A program made the position numbers and the translations under genes. A model generated the notes under the pieces. The model saw nothing but the letters and a program-made list of their open reading frames with translations. It did not search any database and was not told where the DNA came from. A stretch of DNA of 64,000 bases from Bartonella birtlesii IBS 325 (lineage in GTDB: Bacteria > Pseudomonadota > Alphaproteobacteria > Rhizobiales > Rhizobiaceae): the NCBI RefSeq assembly GCF_000273375.1, contig NZ_CM001557.1, positions 384,466-448,465 of the forward strand, written 5' to 3'. Of this stretch, positions 29,012 through 38,457 are shown piece after piece (within the stretch, counting starts at the first letter, position 1; every line of letters starts with the position of its first letter).

Positions 29012-30580
29012 TTACTTTTTCTTAGGATGCTGAGGAAATTTTCCCCTTTCGGCAATACCACTAGAAAGACCAGGAAATGAAGTCCCACTCCCTGGAAGAC
29101 CGGGCAAAACCTTTCCTCCCTTACCACTTTCTATCTGCTTTTGCAGTGTTGTAAGCTGCTTTGGATCAAATCCCGATAAATCAGGCATAGTCGCAGAATC
29201 CCCACCCAAAGCCCCCATACCACCAAGCCCCATCTTAGAACCAAGCCCGCTCAACATTTTTCCCATCAAACCGCCTTTGCCTTTACCTCCAATAGCTTTT
29301 ACCATATCAGCCATCTGGCGATGCATTTTTAAAAGCTTATTAATATCAGCAGCGCTTGTTCCAGAACCTTTAGCAATTCGTTGTTTACGGCTATGTTTCA
29401 AAATTTCTGGATTGGCACGCTCTAAGGGGGTCATGGACGAAATAATAGCCAATTGACGATTAAACAAACGATCATCGAGTCCTGCAGCAGCTATTTGATC
29501 TTTCACCTTTCCCAAACCGGGCAGCATTCCCATAATACCGCCCATTCCCCCAAGTTTTTTCATTTTCTGCAATTGTTCAGCCAAATCATTAAGATCAAAT
29601 TTACCAGCCTGCATCTTTTTTGCAAAGGCAGCCGCTTTCTCATGATCCATTGTTTCAGCTGCTTTTTCCACCAAAGAAACAATATCCCCCATCCCGAGAA
29701 TACGATCAGCGATGCGACTGGGGTGAAACTCTTCCAAAGCATCTATTTTTTCACCAATCCCGATTGCTTTAATCGGCTTCCCTGTAACAGCACGCATTGA
29801 AAGAGCCGCACCACCACGACCATCACTATCCATACGTGTTAAAATAATTCCTGTAATTCCTACACGCTCATCAAAAGAACGCGCAAGATGAACAGCGTCT
29901 TGACCAGTAAGACTATCAGCAACCAACATAATTTCATGCGGGAGAGAACATGCTTTAATCGCAGCCAATTCAAGCATTAAAGCTTCATCAATATGATTAC
30001 GGCCTGCTGTATCAAGAATCAACACATCATAACCGCCTAGTTTAGCTGCTTGTACTGCACGTGTTGCAATATCAACGGGAGACTGACCCGCAATAATAGG
30101 CAAACTTGCAAGTTGTGCCTGTTCTCCTAATTGGCGGAGTTGTTCCTGTGCTGCAGGACGTCGTGTATCTAATGACGCCATGAGAACTTTTTTGTTATTC
30201 TTGTCTGTTAAACGCTTTGCAAGCTTTGCTGTTGTCGTTGTTTTTCCCGAACCTTGCAAACCAATCATCATGATCACAACAGGTGCTGGTGCATTTAAAT
30301 CACTCAAAACGCCTTCACTTCCAAGGACACGAACCAGTTCATCATGAACAATTTTGACAACCATCTGGCCCGGTTTAATTGATTTAACAATTGCAGCCCC
30401 AACAGCTTTTTCACGAACCCTATCGGTAAAAGAACGCGCGACATCAAGTGCAACATCAGCTTCCAATAAAGCGCGACGAATTTCACGCAGAGCCTCTGCT
30501 ACATCCTGATCCGACAAAGCTCCACGCCCTGTCAAATGAGACAGTATGGAGCCAAGCCGTTCTTGTAAGGATTCAAACAT
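29012..30580 (-). CDS. ffh: Signal recognition particle protein Ffh
   Basis: SRP54 GTPase that targets nascent membrane proteins. 522 aa. The N domain covers about residues 1-90. The G domain has G1 GLQGSGKTTTTAKLAK, DTRRPAAQEQL, DTAGR and TRMDSDGRGGAA. The Met-rich M domain, binding 4.5S RNA and signal sequences, follows (GGMGGIMGMLPGLGKVK, KGSGTSAADINKLLK). A Gly-rich tail ends in Lys. First gene of an ffh-aroQ-rpsP unit, preceded by a structured leader. Confidence 0.96.
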   Translation of the reverse strand: MFESLQERLGSILSHLTGRGALSDQDVAEALREIRRALLEADVALDVARSFTDRVREKAVGAAIVKSIKPGQMVVKIVHDELVRVLGSEGVLSDLNAPAPVVIMMIGLQGSGKTTTTAKLAKRLTDKNNKKVLMASLDTRRPAAQEQLRQLGEQAQLASLPIIAGQSPVDIATRAVQAAKLGGYDVLILDTAGRNHIDEALMLELAAIKACSLPHEIMLVADSLTGQDAVHLARSFDERVGITGIILTRMDSDGRGGAALSMRAVTGKPIKAIGIGEKIDALEEFHPSRIADRILGMGDIVSLVEKAAETMDHEKAAAFAKKMQAGKFDLNDLAEQLQKMKKLGGMGGIMGMLPGLGKVKDQIAAAGLDDRLFNRQLAIISSMTPLERANPEILKHSRKQRIAKGSGTSAADINKLLKMHRQMADMVKAIGGKGKGGLMGKMLSGLGSKMGLGGMGALGGDSATMPDLSGFDPKQLTTLQKQIESGKGGKVLPGLPGSGTSFPGLSSGIAERGKFPQHPKKK

Positions 30581-30614
30581 TCTCTAACCTCATTGCTGCA
30601 TAATACACAAACCA

Positions 30615-30700
30615 AAGTCGCATCCGAGGACGCATCGCGTTGTCGGATGTTGACCTCTGAGATCTCTTTATACCCTTAAAAGCGGGGTCTCAGTCAGTGG
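30615..30700 (-). ncRNA. Structured RNA leader upstream of ffh
   Basis: Two nested hairpins sit between the gene upstream and the ffh start. One is a 7-bp stem (30621-30627 with 30643-30649) enclosing an acgc/gcgt stem (30630-30633 with 30637-30640). The other has an outer tga/tca (30651-30653 with 30694-30696), ctgaga/tctcag (30657-30662 with 30688-30693) and inner ccc/ggg. The sequence is more GC-rich than its surroundings. I recall an alphaproteobacterial RNA motif named after ffh; identity with it is not verified. Confidence 0.5.
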
Positions 30701-30814
30701 CTCCAAGTTAATTTTGTACCGAAAGCTTGTTCTTTCAAACAATAAAACTCTACCCTTGTCAAGATTTATCATACAATACATTTAAAAGAGAACAAATATT
30801 ATACTTCAAAACTC

Positions 30815-31453
30815 TCACTCAACAAGTACAAAGCAGCCTGTTTCCTGTTCCATATTCCATAATTTACCGCTTGATATATCAAACCAAGTCCCATGCAACG
30901 TTAAAATACCCTGATTTTTTCTCGCCTTTATCCACGGAAATGTTTCTAAATTCTTCAATGAATCACGAATAGAAAGTTGCTCTAACACAATCTGCTGTTC
31001 TGATACGGACAACGACTTATTGCCAATAACTGCTTGTGCTGCTGGTGCTAAAAGACTTATCCACTGACCAATAAAATCATTTGACGATAGAGACTTACAC
31101 GTCCCCTTAAGAGCGGTGCTAATCCCCCCACAATGCGCATGACCAAAAACAACAATATGCTTAACTTCAAGCAATTGCACCGCATATTCAATAGCTGCTG
31201 ATGTTGCGTGATATTGGTTATCAGGAGAAAAAGGAGGAACCAAATTTGCCACGTTGCGTAATGTAAAAATTTCGCCTGGCTTAGTATCAAAAACTGTTTC
31301 TGGTACTGCACGCGAATCACAACAAGCAATAACCAAAAATTCAGGTTTTTGCCCCTCAAGCGCTAATTGTTGATAATGTGCTGTTTTATATGAAAAATGA
31401 TTTGTTATAAAGGATCGATAACCGCTTAAAAGTCTTTCAGGCAAACACGTCAT
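30815..31453 (-). CDS. Beta-class carbonic anhydrase
   Basis: 212-aa beta carbonic anhydrase, interconverting CO2 and bicarbonate. Zinc ligands are in the C44-x-D46-x-R48 motif (ACCDSRA) and in H105-x-x-C108 (GHAHCGG), all present. The LRNVANLVPP segment is typical of the family. It faces away from the glutamate dehydrogenase gene across a 250-bp spacer that should hold both promoters. Confidence 0.95.
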   Translation of the reverse strand: MTCLPERLLSGYRSFITNHFSYKTAHYQQLALEGQKPEFLVIACCDSRAVPETVFDTKPGEIFTLRNVANLVPPFSPDNQYHATSAAIEYAVQLLEVKHIVVFGHAHCGGISTALKGTCKSLSSNDFIGQWISLLAPAAQAVIGNKSLSVSEQQIVLEQLSIRDSLKNLETFPWIKARKNQGILTLHGTWFDISSGKLWNMEQETGCFVLVE

Positions 31454-31704
31454 TCTTTCTTTACTTTCATCCTATATATTTAAAAAAACAGACTATTAAC
31501 ATAAAAAAATACTAAAAATATCCTCTTATTGACGTAAAATTTCTCCTCAGAAAAGCAATTTATCACTTTAAAATGGAATAATCAGTTTATCTTCTTCAAA
31601 TAAATAACTACTCCCTTTAAAAAGAAGGTGCTACACTAGAAAGAATAGTATAAAAATTTGTTCTTATAAAAAAAGAACATCAAAAGCAAAAAGGGAAAAT
31701 CATT

Positions 31705-34700
31705 GTGTTACAGCAACAAACATCAAAGACAAAAAGCAATCAAAATAAAATAGAACAAATCCTTTTTGCTCATACCGATACAGAAGATATTATCTGTTAC
31801 CAAGACAAAGAACTTCAAAAAGCCACTGCTATTGCCATTGATACTTTTAATCTTCATAAAGCAGGAAAAAGTACTATCTGCTTTAAGCAAAATTTAACCC
31901 GCAACAACAAGCCTATAACCGTTATCACGCTCGTCAATGATAATAAACCCTTCCTGCTTGATTCGATTTTAAATGTCTTTAATCAGCACAAAAATCATAT
32001 TTATTTGATTGCGCACCCCGTCCTTGATTGTGCCTCCGGACAACGCATCAGCCTCATGCAAATTCATATCGAGCCATTAAACGAACAGCAGATACAAAAG
32101 CTCCAAGATGAGATCGCCTTAGTTCTTGAACAAGTTAATGCAGCTGTGCAAGACTGGAAACCTATGCTTAAAGAAGTCGAAAAGCATATCCATGCCTATC
32201 AAACAAATCTCCCAGCCCACTACAAACAAGAAGGCGAAAAAGCCATTGAATTTCTAACCTGGTTGATGGACCATAATTTCATCTTCCTTGGTATGCGCAC
32301 TTATAACTTCACCAAAAACCAAGAACCCACAAAAGCCTTTACCGCCAGTGACATTGAATTGGGTATTCTCACCGATGCCTCTATTCGTATTATTGGGGAT
32401 GCACGGGTGGAAGAACCTCCTCAAGAAATCCTCTCTTTTATGGAAAGTGATAACCTGCTTATTGTGACAAAAGCCAACAGCCGTTCAAAAATTCACCGTC
32501 CTGTTTGGCTTGATTATATTGGTCTTAAAATCTTTGATAAAGAAGGCAAATTATGTGGAGAATTACGCATTGTAGGGTTATTTACTTCTTCAGCTTATAC
32601 ACGTTCTATCTCGCAAATCCCTTTCTTAAAAGAAAAAGCAAAAACCATCATTCAACGCCTTGGATACAATCAGGCTGACTATTCTGGAAAAGCACTCATC
32701 AGTGTTTTAGAAACATATCCAAGAGATGAAATGTTTCGTTCTGACGTTGATACATTGACAGAAAATGCCAAACTTATCCTACAATTAGACGAACGCCCAC
32801 GTCTGAGAGTACTCGCTCATATTGATTCTTTTGGGCGCTTTGTTTCTATACTTGTCTATGTTCCCCGTGACCAATATAGCAGCAATATTCGCGAAAAAAT
32901 TGGCGAATACTTTGTTGAGCTCTACAAAGGTGATTTTTTCGAATCCTATCCACTCTTCTTAGAAAGCACTCTCATCCGCGTTCACTATATTATCCATCGC
33001 AAAGGAAGCGAAAGCGCCCCCGTTGTTGAGCGCACAGTGCTTGAACAAAATGTTCGCTCTATAGCACGCAGCTGGGAAGACAGTGTTCAAACCATAGCTC
33101 TTACCCGCAAAGCAACAGACAAACAAATGCGTTTAGCGAGCCAATTTCCCAACAGCTATCGTGATTTATTCTCAGCTGAAGATGCAATTGAAGATGCCGG
33201 AAATATTTTAAGTCTTCATGATAAAAAAACGCTTTTCGTTACTTTTTATCATACACACAACAAAGAAAAACAAAGCATTTCTCTTCGGCTTTTTCACCGC
33301 CATGAAGCACTAGCTCTTTCCAAGCGCGTACCACTCCTTGAAAATATGGGGTTTCGGGTCATAGCTGAGCAAACACTTGAATTACCAGATGGCAATGGAC
33401 ATTCCGTGTACCTTCATGATATGCAACTAGAAAGCGCCTTCCAACTTTGTATCGATTTCGACAAAAACGGTCAAAAGCATGCCGAAACATTTGAAGCTAT
33501 TTGGTCCCACGATGCTGATAATGATGCCTTTAATGCTTTAACCCAAACAGCTCAACTTGATTGGCGAGAAATTGCCATTTTACGCCATTATGGACGCTAT
33601 CTCCAACAAGCTGGAATCCCTTATTCACAAGACCGCGTTGCCCAAACTTTAAACGCCTATCCAGACATTACCCAAGATCTTTATGCTCTATTTCATTTGA
33701 AGTTTCATCAAAGTCATACAGAAAAAGAACGAGAAAAAAACCAACAGGTCATTCAACAACGTATTGAAGAAAAGTTGCAAAAAGTATCAGGTTTAGATGA
33801 TGATCTCATCTTACGTCGTTACCGTAATCTTATCGATGCGAGTTTACGCACAAATGCCTATACTCCTTTAGAAAATGGTAACCCACGGCGTATTTTAGCA
33901 ACCAAATTGGATCCACGCCAAATTGAAGGCTTACCCGAACCGCGTCCTTATCGAGAAATTTTTGTTTATGGACCAGAAGTTGAAGGGGTACATTTGCGCT
34001 TTGGTCCTATCGCACGTGGTGGAATTCGTTGGTCTGATCGTGCATTGGATTATCGCACTGAAGTGCTCAGTCTAGTCAAAGCTCAACAGGTTAAAAATGC
34101 AGTCATCGTTCCTGTTGGTGCAAAAGGTGGATTTTATCCTCATCGCCTTCCCCAAACCAATGACCGTAGCATAATCATAGAAGCCGCACGACAAGCTTAT
34201 ATTGACTTTATCACGGCTTTGCTTTCCATCACCGATAATCTGGTTAAAGGTAAAATAAAATCTCCTCACAACATCATCTGTCATGATAACCATGATCCTT
34301 ATTTTGTTGTTGCTGCCGACAAAGGCACAGCAACCTTTTCTGATACAGCAAACGCACTCAGCCAAGCAAACCACTTTTGGCTCGATGATGCTTTTGCCTC
34401 TGGAGGTTCAGCAGGCTATGACCACAAAGCCATTGGGATTACAGCGAAAGGTGCATGGGAAGCAGTTAAAAGACATTTTCGAGAATCTTTTAATCACGAT
34501 ATTCAAACAACTCCCTTCACCTGTATCGGCGTTGGTGACATGTCTGGCGATGTTTTTGGCAATGGAATGCTCCTTTCCAAACAAACAAAACTTATTGCTG
34601 CCTTTGACCACCGCGATATCTTTATTGACCCAGATCCAAACATAGCTGAAAGCTATGCAGAACGTATGCGCCTCTTTCAACTTCCTCGCTCAAGCTGGCA

Positions 34701-36414
34701 AGATTACGACCATACAAAATTATCAAAGGGTGGTGGCATCTTTTCACGCACAGCAAAGACAATTACTCTCTCACCCGAAGCAGCAAAAGCCATTGGCTTT
34801 GAACAACAAACGGGAACACCCTTTGAAATTATCTCTGCACTTCTCAAAGCACCTGTTGATCTTCTATGGTTTGGTGGCATTGGTACCTATATCCGTGCAA
34901 CAACAGAAACTGATGCACAAGTAGGGGATCGTGCGAATGACGCACTCCGCATTACCGGTGAACAAGTTCGTGCAAAAGTTATTGGTGAGGGCGCTAATCT
35001 TGGCGTTACACAACGTGGTCGAATTGAATATGTCTTAAACGGTGGACGGTGCAATACGGACGCCATTGATAACTCTGCAGGTGTTAACTGTTCAGATGTT
35101 GAAGTCAATATCAAAATTGTTCTCGCATCGGCGCTCCGTGCAAAAACACTTACCAAAGAAGCACGCAACGAACTCTTGAAAAAAATGACTCCACAAGTTG
35201 AACAATTAGTCCTACGCAACAATTATTTGCAACCTCTTGCTCTTTCTTTGGCTGAAAGCCAAAGTATTGCAGACTTGCCTTATCAGATACGCTTTATGCA
35301 TGATTTAGAACAAAAAAAGCTTCTAGATCGTAAAGTTGAAATTCTCCCTGATGAGCAAATTTTGCGGCAAAGAATAACACAAGGCCAAGGCCTTATACGT
35401 CCAGAACTCGCCGTTATTTTGGCATATGCTAAATTAACTCTAAAAGAAGAAATCGTCCACAGCCCCATTATTGATGATTGTTATTTTGATGCAATGTTGT
35501 TGAACTATTTCCCAACTCAAATTCAAACAAGTTTTGAGAAAGAAATCATCAATCATCAGTTACGTCGTAATATTATTGCAACACTGATTGCAAACGATAT
35601 TGTGAATCGTGGGGGGCCTACTTTTGTTAATCAACTACAAGATGCAACAGAACAAAAAGTTGAAAATGTTATCCGTGTTTTCATTGCAATCCGTGACGGT
35701 TTTGAAATACCCCAATTATCTGATCAAATTGATAAGCTCGATAATAAAATACCTGGTCTTATCCAAAATAAATTCTACGCAGCCATTACTTCAATGCTCT
35801 TTGAGACAACAAATTGGGGATTGCGCAATATGGACCTTTCGACTCCATTAGAAGAACTTGTAAAAATAATAAAGCAAGCCCGTAGCGTTATTGAAGAACA
35901 ACTGACGCACTCCAACGATAAAGATATTAATCAAAAAATTAAAGAAAAAACGCTCCATTATAGTGAAGAAGGGGCATCAAAATCTTTAGCAAAACAATTA
36001 GCCCTCTTAGAAACTGCTCCAATAATTTGTGACATTTCTTTGATTGCAAAACAAAGCAACAGCGACCTTATTAAAACAGCAGAAATCTATTTTTCACTGG
36101 CTCAAATCATTCGTATTAATCGCATTAATGAAGCAAGTAAAACGATTCCTGTTCTTGATTATTATGATAGTATGGCCTTAAGCCAAGCCAAAGAGAATAT
36201 TGCTAAAAGCTTACGACAAATTGTTATGAAAATGCTGAAAAATTATGGAAAAAAAGACAATCCTTTTGCCACTTGGAGCAAAATAGAAGAAGATCATATT
36301 CACAATATAACAAATCGTATTAGTGCTCTTATTGAAAATGATCTCAACATTTCTCGCTTTACTTTTGCAGCTGGGTTGATTGCACAACTTCAAAATACCG
36401 GCTTTCAAACTTAA
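31705..36414 (+). CDS. NAD-specific glutamate dehydrogenase, large type
   Basis: 1569-aa enzyme of the 180-kDa GDH class (PF05088), oxidising glutamate to 2-oxoglutarate. Long N-terminal ACT/PAS-like regulatory regions cover about 1-700 (LVNDNKPFLLDSIL). The catalytic core, about 700-1250, shows RFGPIARGGIRWSDR, VPVGAKGGF with the active Lys, TFSDTANALS, GGSAGYDHK and GVGDMSGDVFGNGML. Then comes a C-terminal helical region. GTG start with aaaggg upstream. Its stop overlaps by two bases the stop of the convergent DUF2125 gene. It feeds the TCA cycle. Confidence 0.95.
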   Translation: MLQQQTSKTKSNQNKIEQILFAHTDTEDIICYQDKELQKATAIAIDTFNLHKAGKSTICFKQNLTRNNKPITVITLVNDNKPFLLDSILNVFNQHKNHIYLIAHPVLDCASGQRISLMQIHIEPLNEQQIQKLQDEIALVLEQVNAAVQDWKPMLKEVEKHIHAYQTNLPAHYKQEGEKAIEFLTWLMDHNFIFLGMRTYNFTKNQEPTKAFTASDIELGILTDASIRIIGDARVEEPPQEILSFMESDNLLIVTKANSRSKIHRPVWLDYIGLKIFDKEGKLCGELRIVGLFTSSAYTRSISQIPFLKEKAKTIIQRLGYNQADYSGKALISVLETYPRDEMFRSDVDTLTENAKLILQLDERPRLRVLAHIDSFGRFVSILVYVPRDQYSSNIREKIGEYFVELYKGDFFESYPLFLESTLIRVHYIIHRKGSESAPVVERTVLEQNVRSIARSWEDSVQTIALTRKATDKQMRLASQFPNSYRDLFSAEDAIEDAGNILSLHDKKTLFVTFYHTHNKEKQSISLRLFHRHEALALSKRVPLLENMGFRVIAEQTLELPDGNGHSVYLHDMQLESAFQLCIDFDKNGQKHAETFEAIWSHDADNDAFNALTQTAQLDWREIAILRHYGRYLQQAGIPYSQDRVAQTLNAYPDITQDLYALFHLKFHQSHTEKEREKNQQVIQQRIEEKLQKVSGLDDDLILRRYRNLIDASLRTNAYTPLENGNPRRILATKLDPRQIEGLPEPRPYREIFVYGPEVEGVHLRFGPIARGGIRWSDRALDYRTEVLSLVKAQQVKNAVIVPVGAKGGFYPHRLPQTNDRSIIIEAARQAYIDFITALLSITDNLVKGKIKSPHNIICHDNHDPYFVVAADKGTATFSDTANALSQANHFWLDDAFASGGSAGYDHKAIGITAKGAWEAVKRHFRESFNHDIQTTPFTCIGVGDMSGDVFGNGMLLSKQTKLIAAFDHRDIFIDPDPNIAESYAERMRLFQLPRSSWQDYDHTKLSKGGGIFSRTAKTITLSPEAAKAIGFEQQTGTPFEIISALLKAPVDLLWFGGIGTYIRATTETDAQVGDRANDALRITGEQVRAKVIGEGANLGVTQRGRIEYVLNGGRCNTDAIDNSAGVNCSDVEVNIKIVLASALRAKTLTKEARNELLKKMTPQVEQLVLRNNYLQPLALSLAESQSIADLPYQIRFMHDLEQKKLLDRKVEILPDEQILRQRITQGQGLIRPELAVILAYAKLTLKEEIVHSPIIDDCYFDAMLLNYFPTQIQTSFEKEIINHQLRRNIIATLIANDIVNRGGPTFVNQLQDATEQKVENVIRVFIAIRDGFEIPQLSDQIDKLDNKIPGLIQNKFYAAITSMLFETTNWGLRNMDLSTPLEELVKIIKQARSVIEEQLTHSNDKDINQKIKEKTLHYSEEGASKSLAKQLALLETAPIICDISLIAKQSNSDLIKTAEIYFSLAQIIRINRINEASKTIPVLDYYDSMALSQAKENIAKSLRQIVMKMLKNYGKKDNPFATWSKIEEDHIHNITNRISALIENDLNISRFTFAAGLIAQLQNTGFQT

Positions 36415-37564
36415 AACGGTGCAAGACGACCAAGTTTTAAAAATCCTAATTTTGCCTGTCCATGACTAACCAACAAAGGGACAACAGGATAGCCATCAGC
36501 ACTTTTAGGCATAGCACCCAGAACAAAAAATAAAGCTTGTAGATTGTTAGTTTGCTCAGGAAATAAGCGCTGCATAGTTGTAAGAAGTTCCATATGCTTC
36601 ACAAAGACAAGTTCAAATTTTGCTGTCAAATATCCTTCATCATCAAAAGAAAAAGGCCCACTAACACGTAATGTACCACCTGTATGAAAACTCAATTCAC
36701 CGTGCTTTAAAAGTCCACTTTTTCCATAAAAATATTGTTTCCAACTATTTCCTTCATTTTCAAACAGATGAGACACTTCATTGAGAACCCATTCCAAATT
36801 GCCATCAACTTTGGGCACTTCCACAAAATAAGAAGCAAAAAACATAGTAGGATCAAAATCATCAAAAGTGATATGCCCCGATAAATGATTTTTTTCATGT
36901 TTCAAATCAAGGCGTAAAAACTCTGCTGTTATTTTTTGAGGCATATCCTCTTGATCTAACACAGGTACAATCACATCTGGAGCACCTTTTAAAGAGGCTT
37001 GAGCTCCAACATTTTCTTGTACGGTCTTTTTATTTTTCACCTGTAATTCAGGTTTGTCTTGAAATTTTTTATCTTTAAAAGATGAAGAAATGGGGAAAAT
37101 TTCAATCCCTTCAGCGATCAATTTAAATGTCTTATCTGTTCTCCAATAAGATTCTGTTTCAATCATCAAATTGCGCCAATGCGACACGATAGGAGTTTTT
37201 TTATCAAAAACAATAGATACAGGAGAATGAACGTTAAACTTTACCCCATAAGGTGCATAAATTGGTGCTCCAGCTGTCAAATATCCCGTTGACAAAGAAA
37301 GCTTGTGTAAAGGCCAAGCAAACTGAAATTGATCACAAGCAACACCAATACGTAATGGATAACCACTCTTGTGTAGGTGATCGCATAAAACCGTCATATC
37401 ATTGGCAGTTGCTCTTGCGAAGAAATCGGCAACACGGTCTTCTATTTTACGTGAAAAAAAAACCACATTGCGCTATAAATAAGTATCAGAGTAAAACAAA
37501 AAAGCCCACAAAATAAATAGCTTAAAGAAAAGCTTTTCCGTATTAATTTCAATGGAGACAACAT
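36411..37564 (-). CDS. DUF2125 membrane-anchored protein, frameshifted near its N-terminus
   Basis: DUF2125-family protein of unknown function, common in Rhizobiales. The open frame (36411-37466) starts abruptly at a GTG. One more T in the T9 run (A9 at 37454-37462 on the plus strand) joins it to an upstream ATG at 37564 encoding MLSPLKLIRKS and a membrane span of about 20 residues (LFCGLFCFTLILIYSAMWFF), giving 384 aa. That fits the family, which is anchored at the N-terminus. The remaining domain is beta-rich (GYPLRIGVACDQFQFAWP). Confidence 0.8.
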
Positions 37565-37609
37565 AAACAAAATAAAAACTTTCTTTATTTCATGATGATT
37601 AAAAATTTC

Positions 37610-38362
37610 TTAACTCTCATATACTTGTAATGGGTACACAAAAATTTGTTGCAATGCATTTTCAAACCATTTGCTCAAGGCTTGATCATAGATTAAACGG
37701 CCTTGCAAATGTGCAGAAGCGGGTTGAGCGCCTTTTTCCATGAGTTTGTGTGCCGAGCGCACGACTAAACGCCGCATCATGGCCCGCGTAAATTCGGCAT
37801 GAAATTGTAAGCCCCATGCATTTTTTCCATAACGAAAAGCTTGTGTAGGATATGTATTACCTGTTGCCAAAAGCTCTGCTTCTTTAGGTAAATCATAAAT
37901 ACCTTCATCATGAAAATGATAGACCATTTTTGGCCAATTCATCACTTCCTTGCCTAGCAACGTCGCTTCCAGTGGATACCAGCCAACTTCAACAGTCCCA
38001 TCACTTCTCGTACCAACACGCCCCCCTAGATTTTGCGCTAACATTTGTGCTCCAAGACAAATACCCAAAAAAGGCTTATTCTCTTTCAATGACAAAGAAA
38101 TCCAATCAATTTCCTCATTAATATACGCTTCGCTGTCATTCACACTCATTGGCCCACCCAAAATGACGACACCAGCATAATGCTTCAATGTATCGGGAAG
38201 CTTTTGTCCCAAAATAGGGCGATAAATATCAAGAACAAAACCTTTTTGTTGCAAAAATTTCCCCAAACGACCGGTATATGTAGACCGACGATGCATAACG
38301 ACTGCAATTCTTGGTTTATTCTTTTTTTGTTTTTGACCAATACACCTTTGACTTAAAAACAT
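37610..38362 (-). CDS. Class I glutamine amidotransferase (GuaA-like domain)
   Basis: 250-aa stand-alone class I glutamine amidotransferase domain. The nucleophile motif is FLGICLGAQ and the catalytic His motif is LQFHAEFT. VILGGPMSVND resembles the GMP synthase-type oxyanion strand. Such GATase proteins are often annotated as GMP synthase-like but lack the synthase domain; the amide acceptor is unknown. Expressed toward hemY from the same strand. Confidence 0.85.
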   Translation of the reverse strand: MFLSQRCIGQKQKKNKPRIAVVMHRRSTYTGRLGKFLQQKGFVLDIYRPILGQKLPDTLKHYAGVVILGGPMSVNDSEAYINEEIDWISLSLKENKPFLGICLGAQMLAQNLGGRVGTRSDGTVEVGWYPLEATLLGKEVMNWPKMVYHFHDEGIYDLPKEAELLATGNTYPTQAFRYGKNAWGLQFHAEFTRAMMRRLVVRSAHKLMEKGAQPASAHLQGRLIYDQALSKWFENALQQIFVYPLQVYES

Positions 38363-38457
38363 TTTTTAACCAATCACTTCTGCAACCAAGTAAAGTTTTA
38401 TCCTTTAAGCACAAGAAAATAATTTTGGCGAACAATATTAACTACAATTTTACTTAT

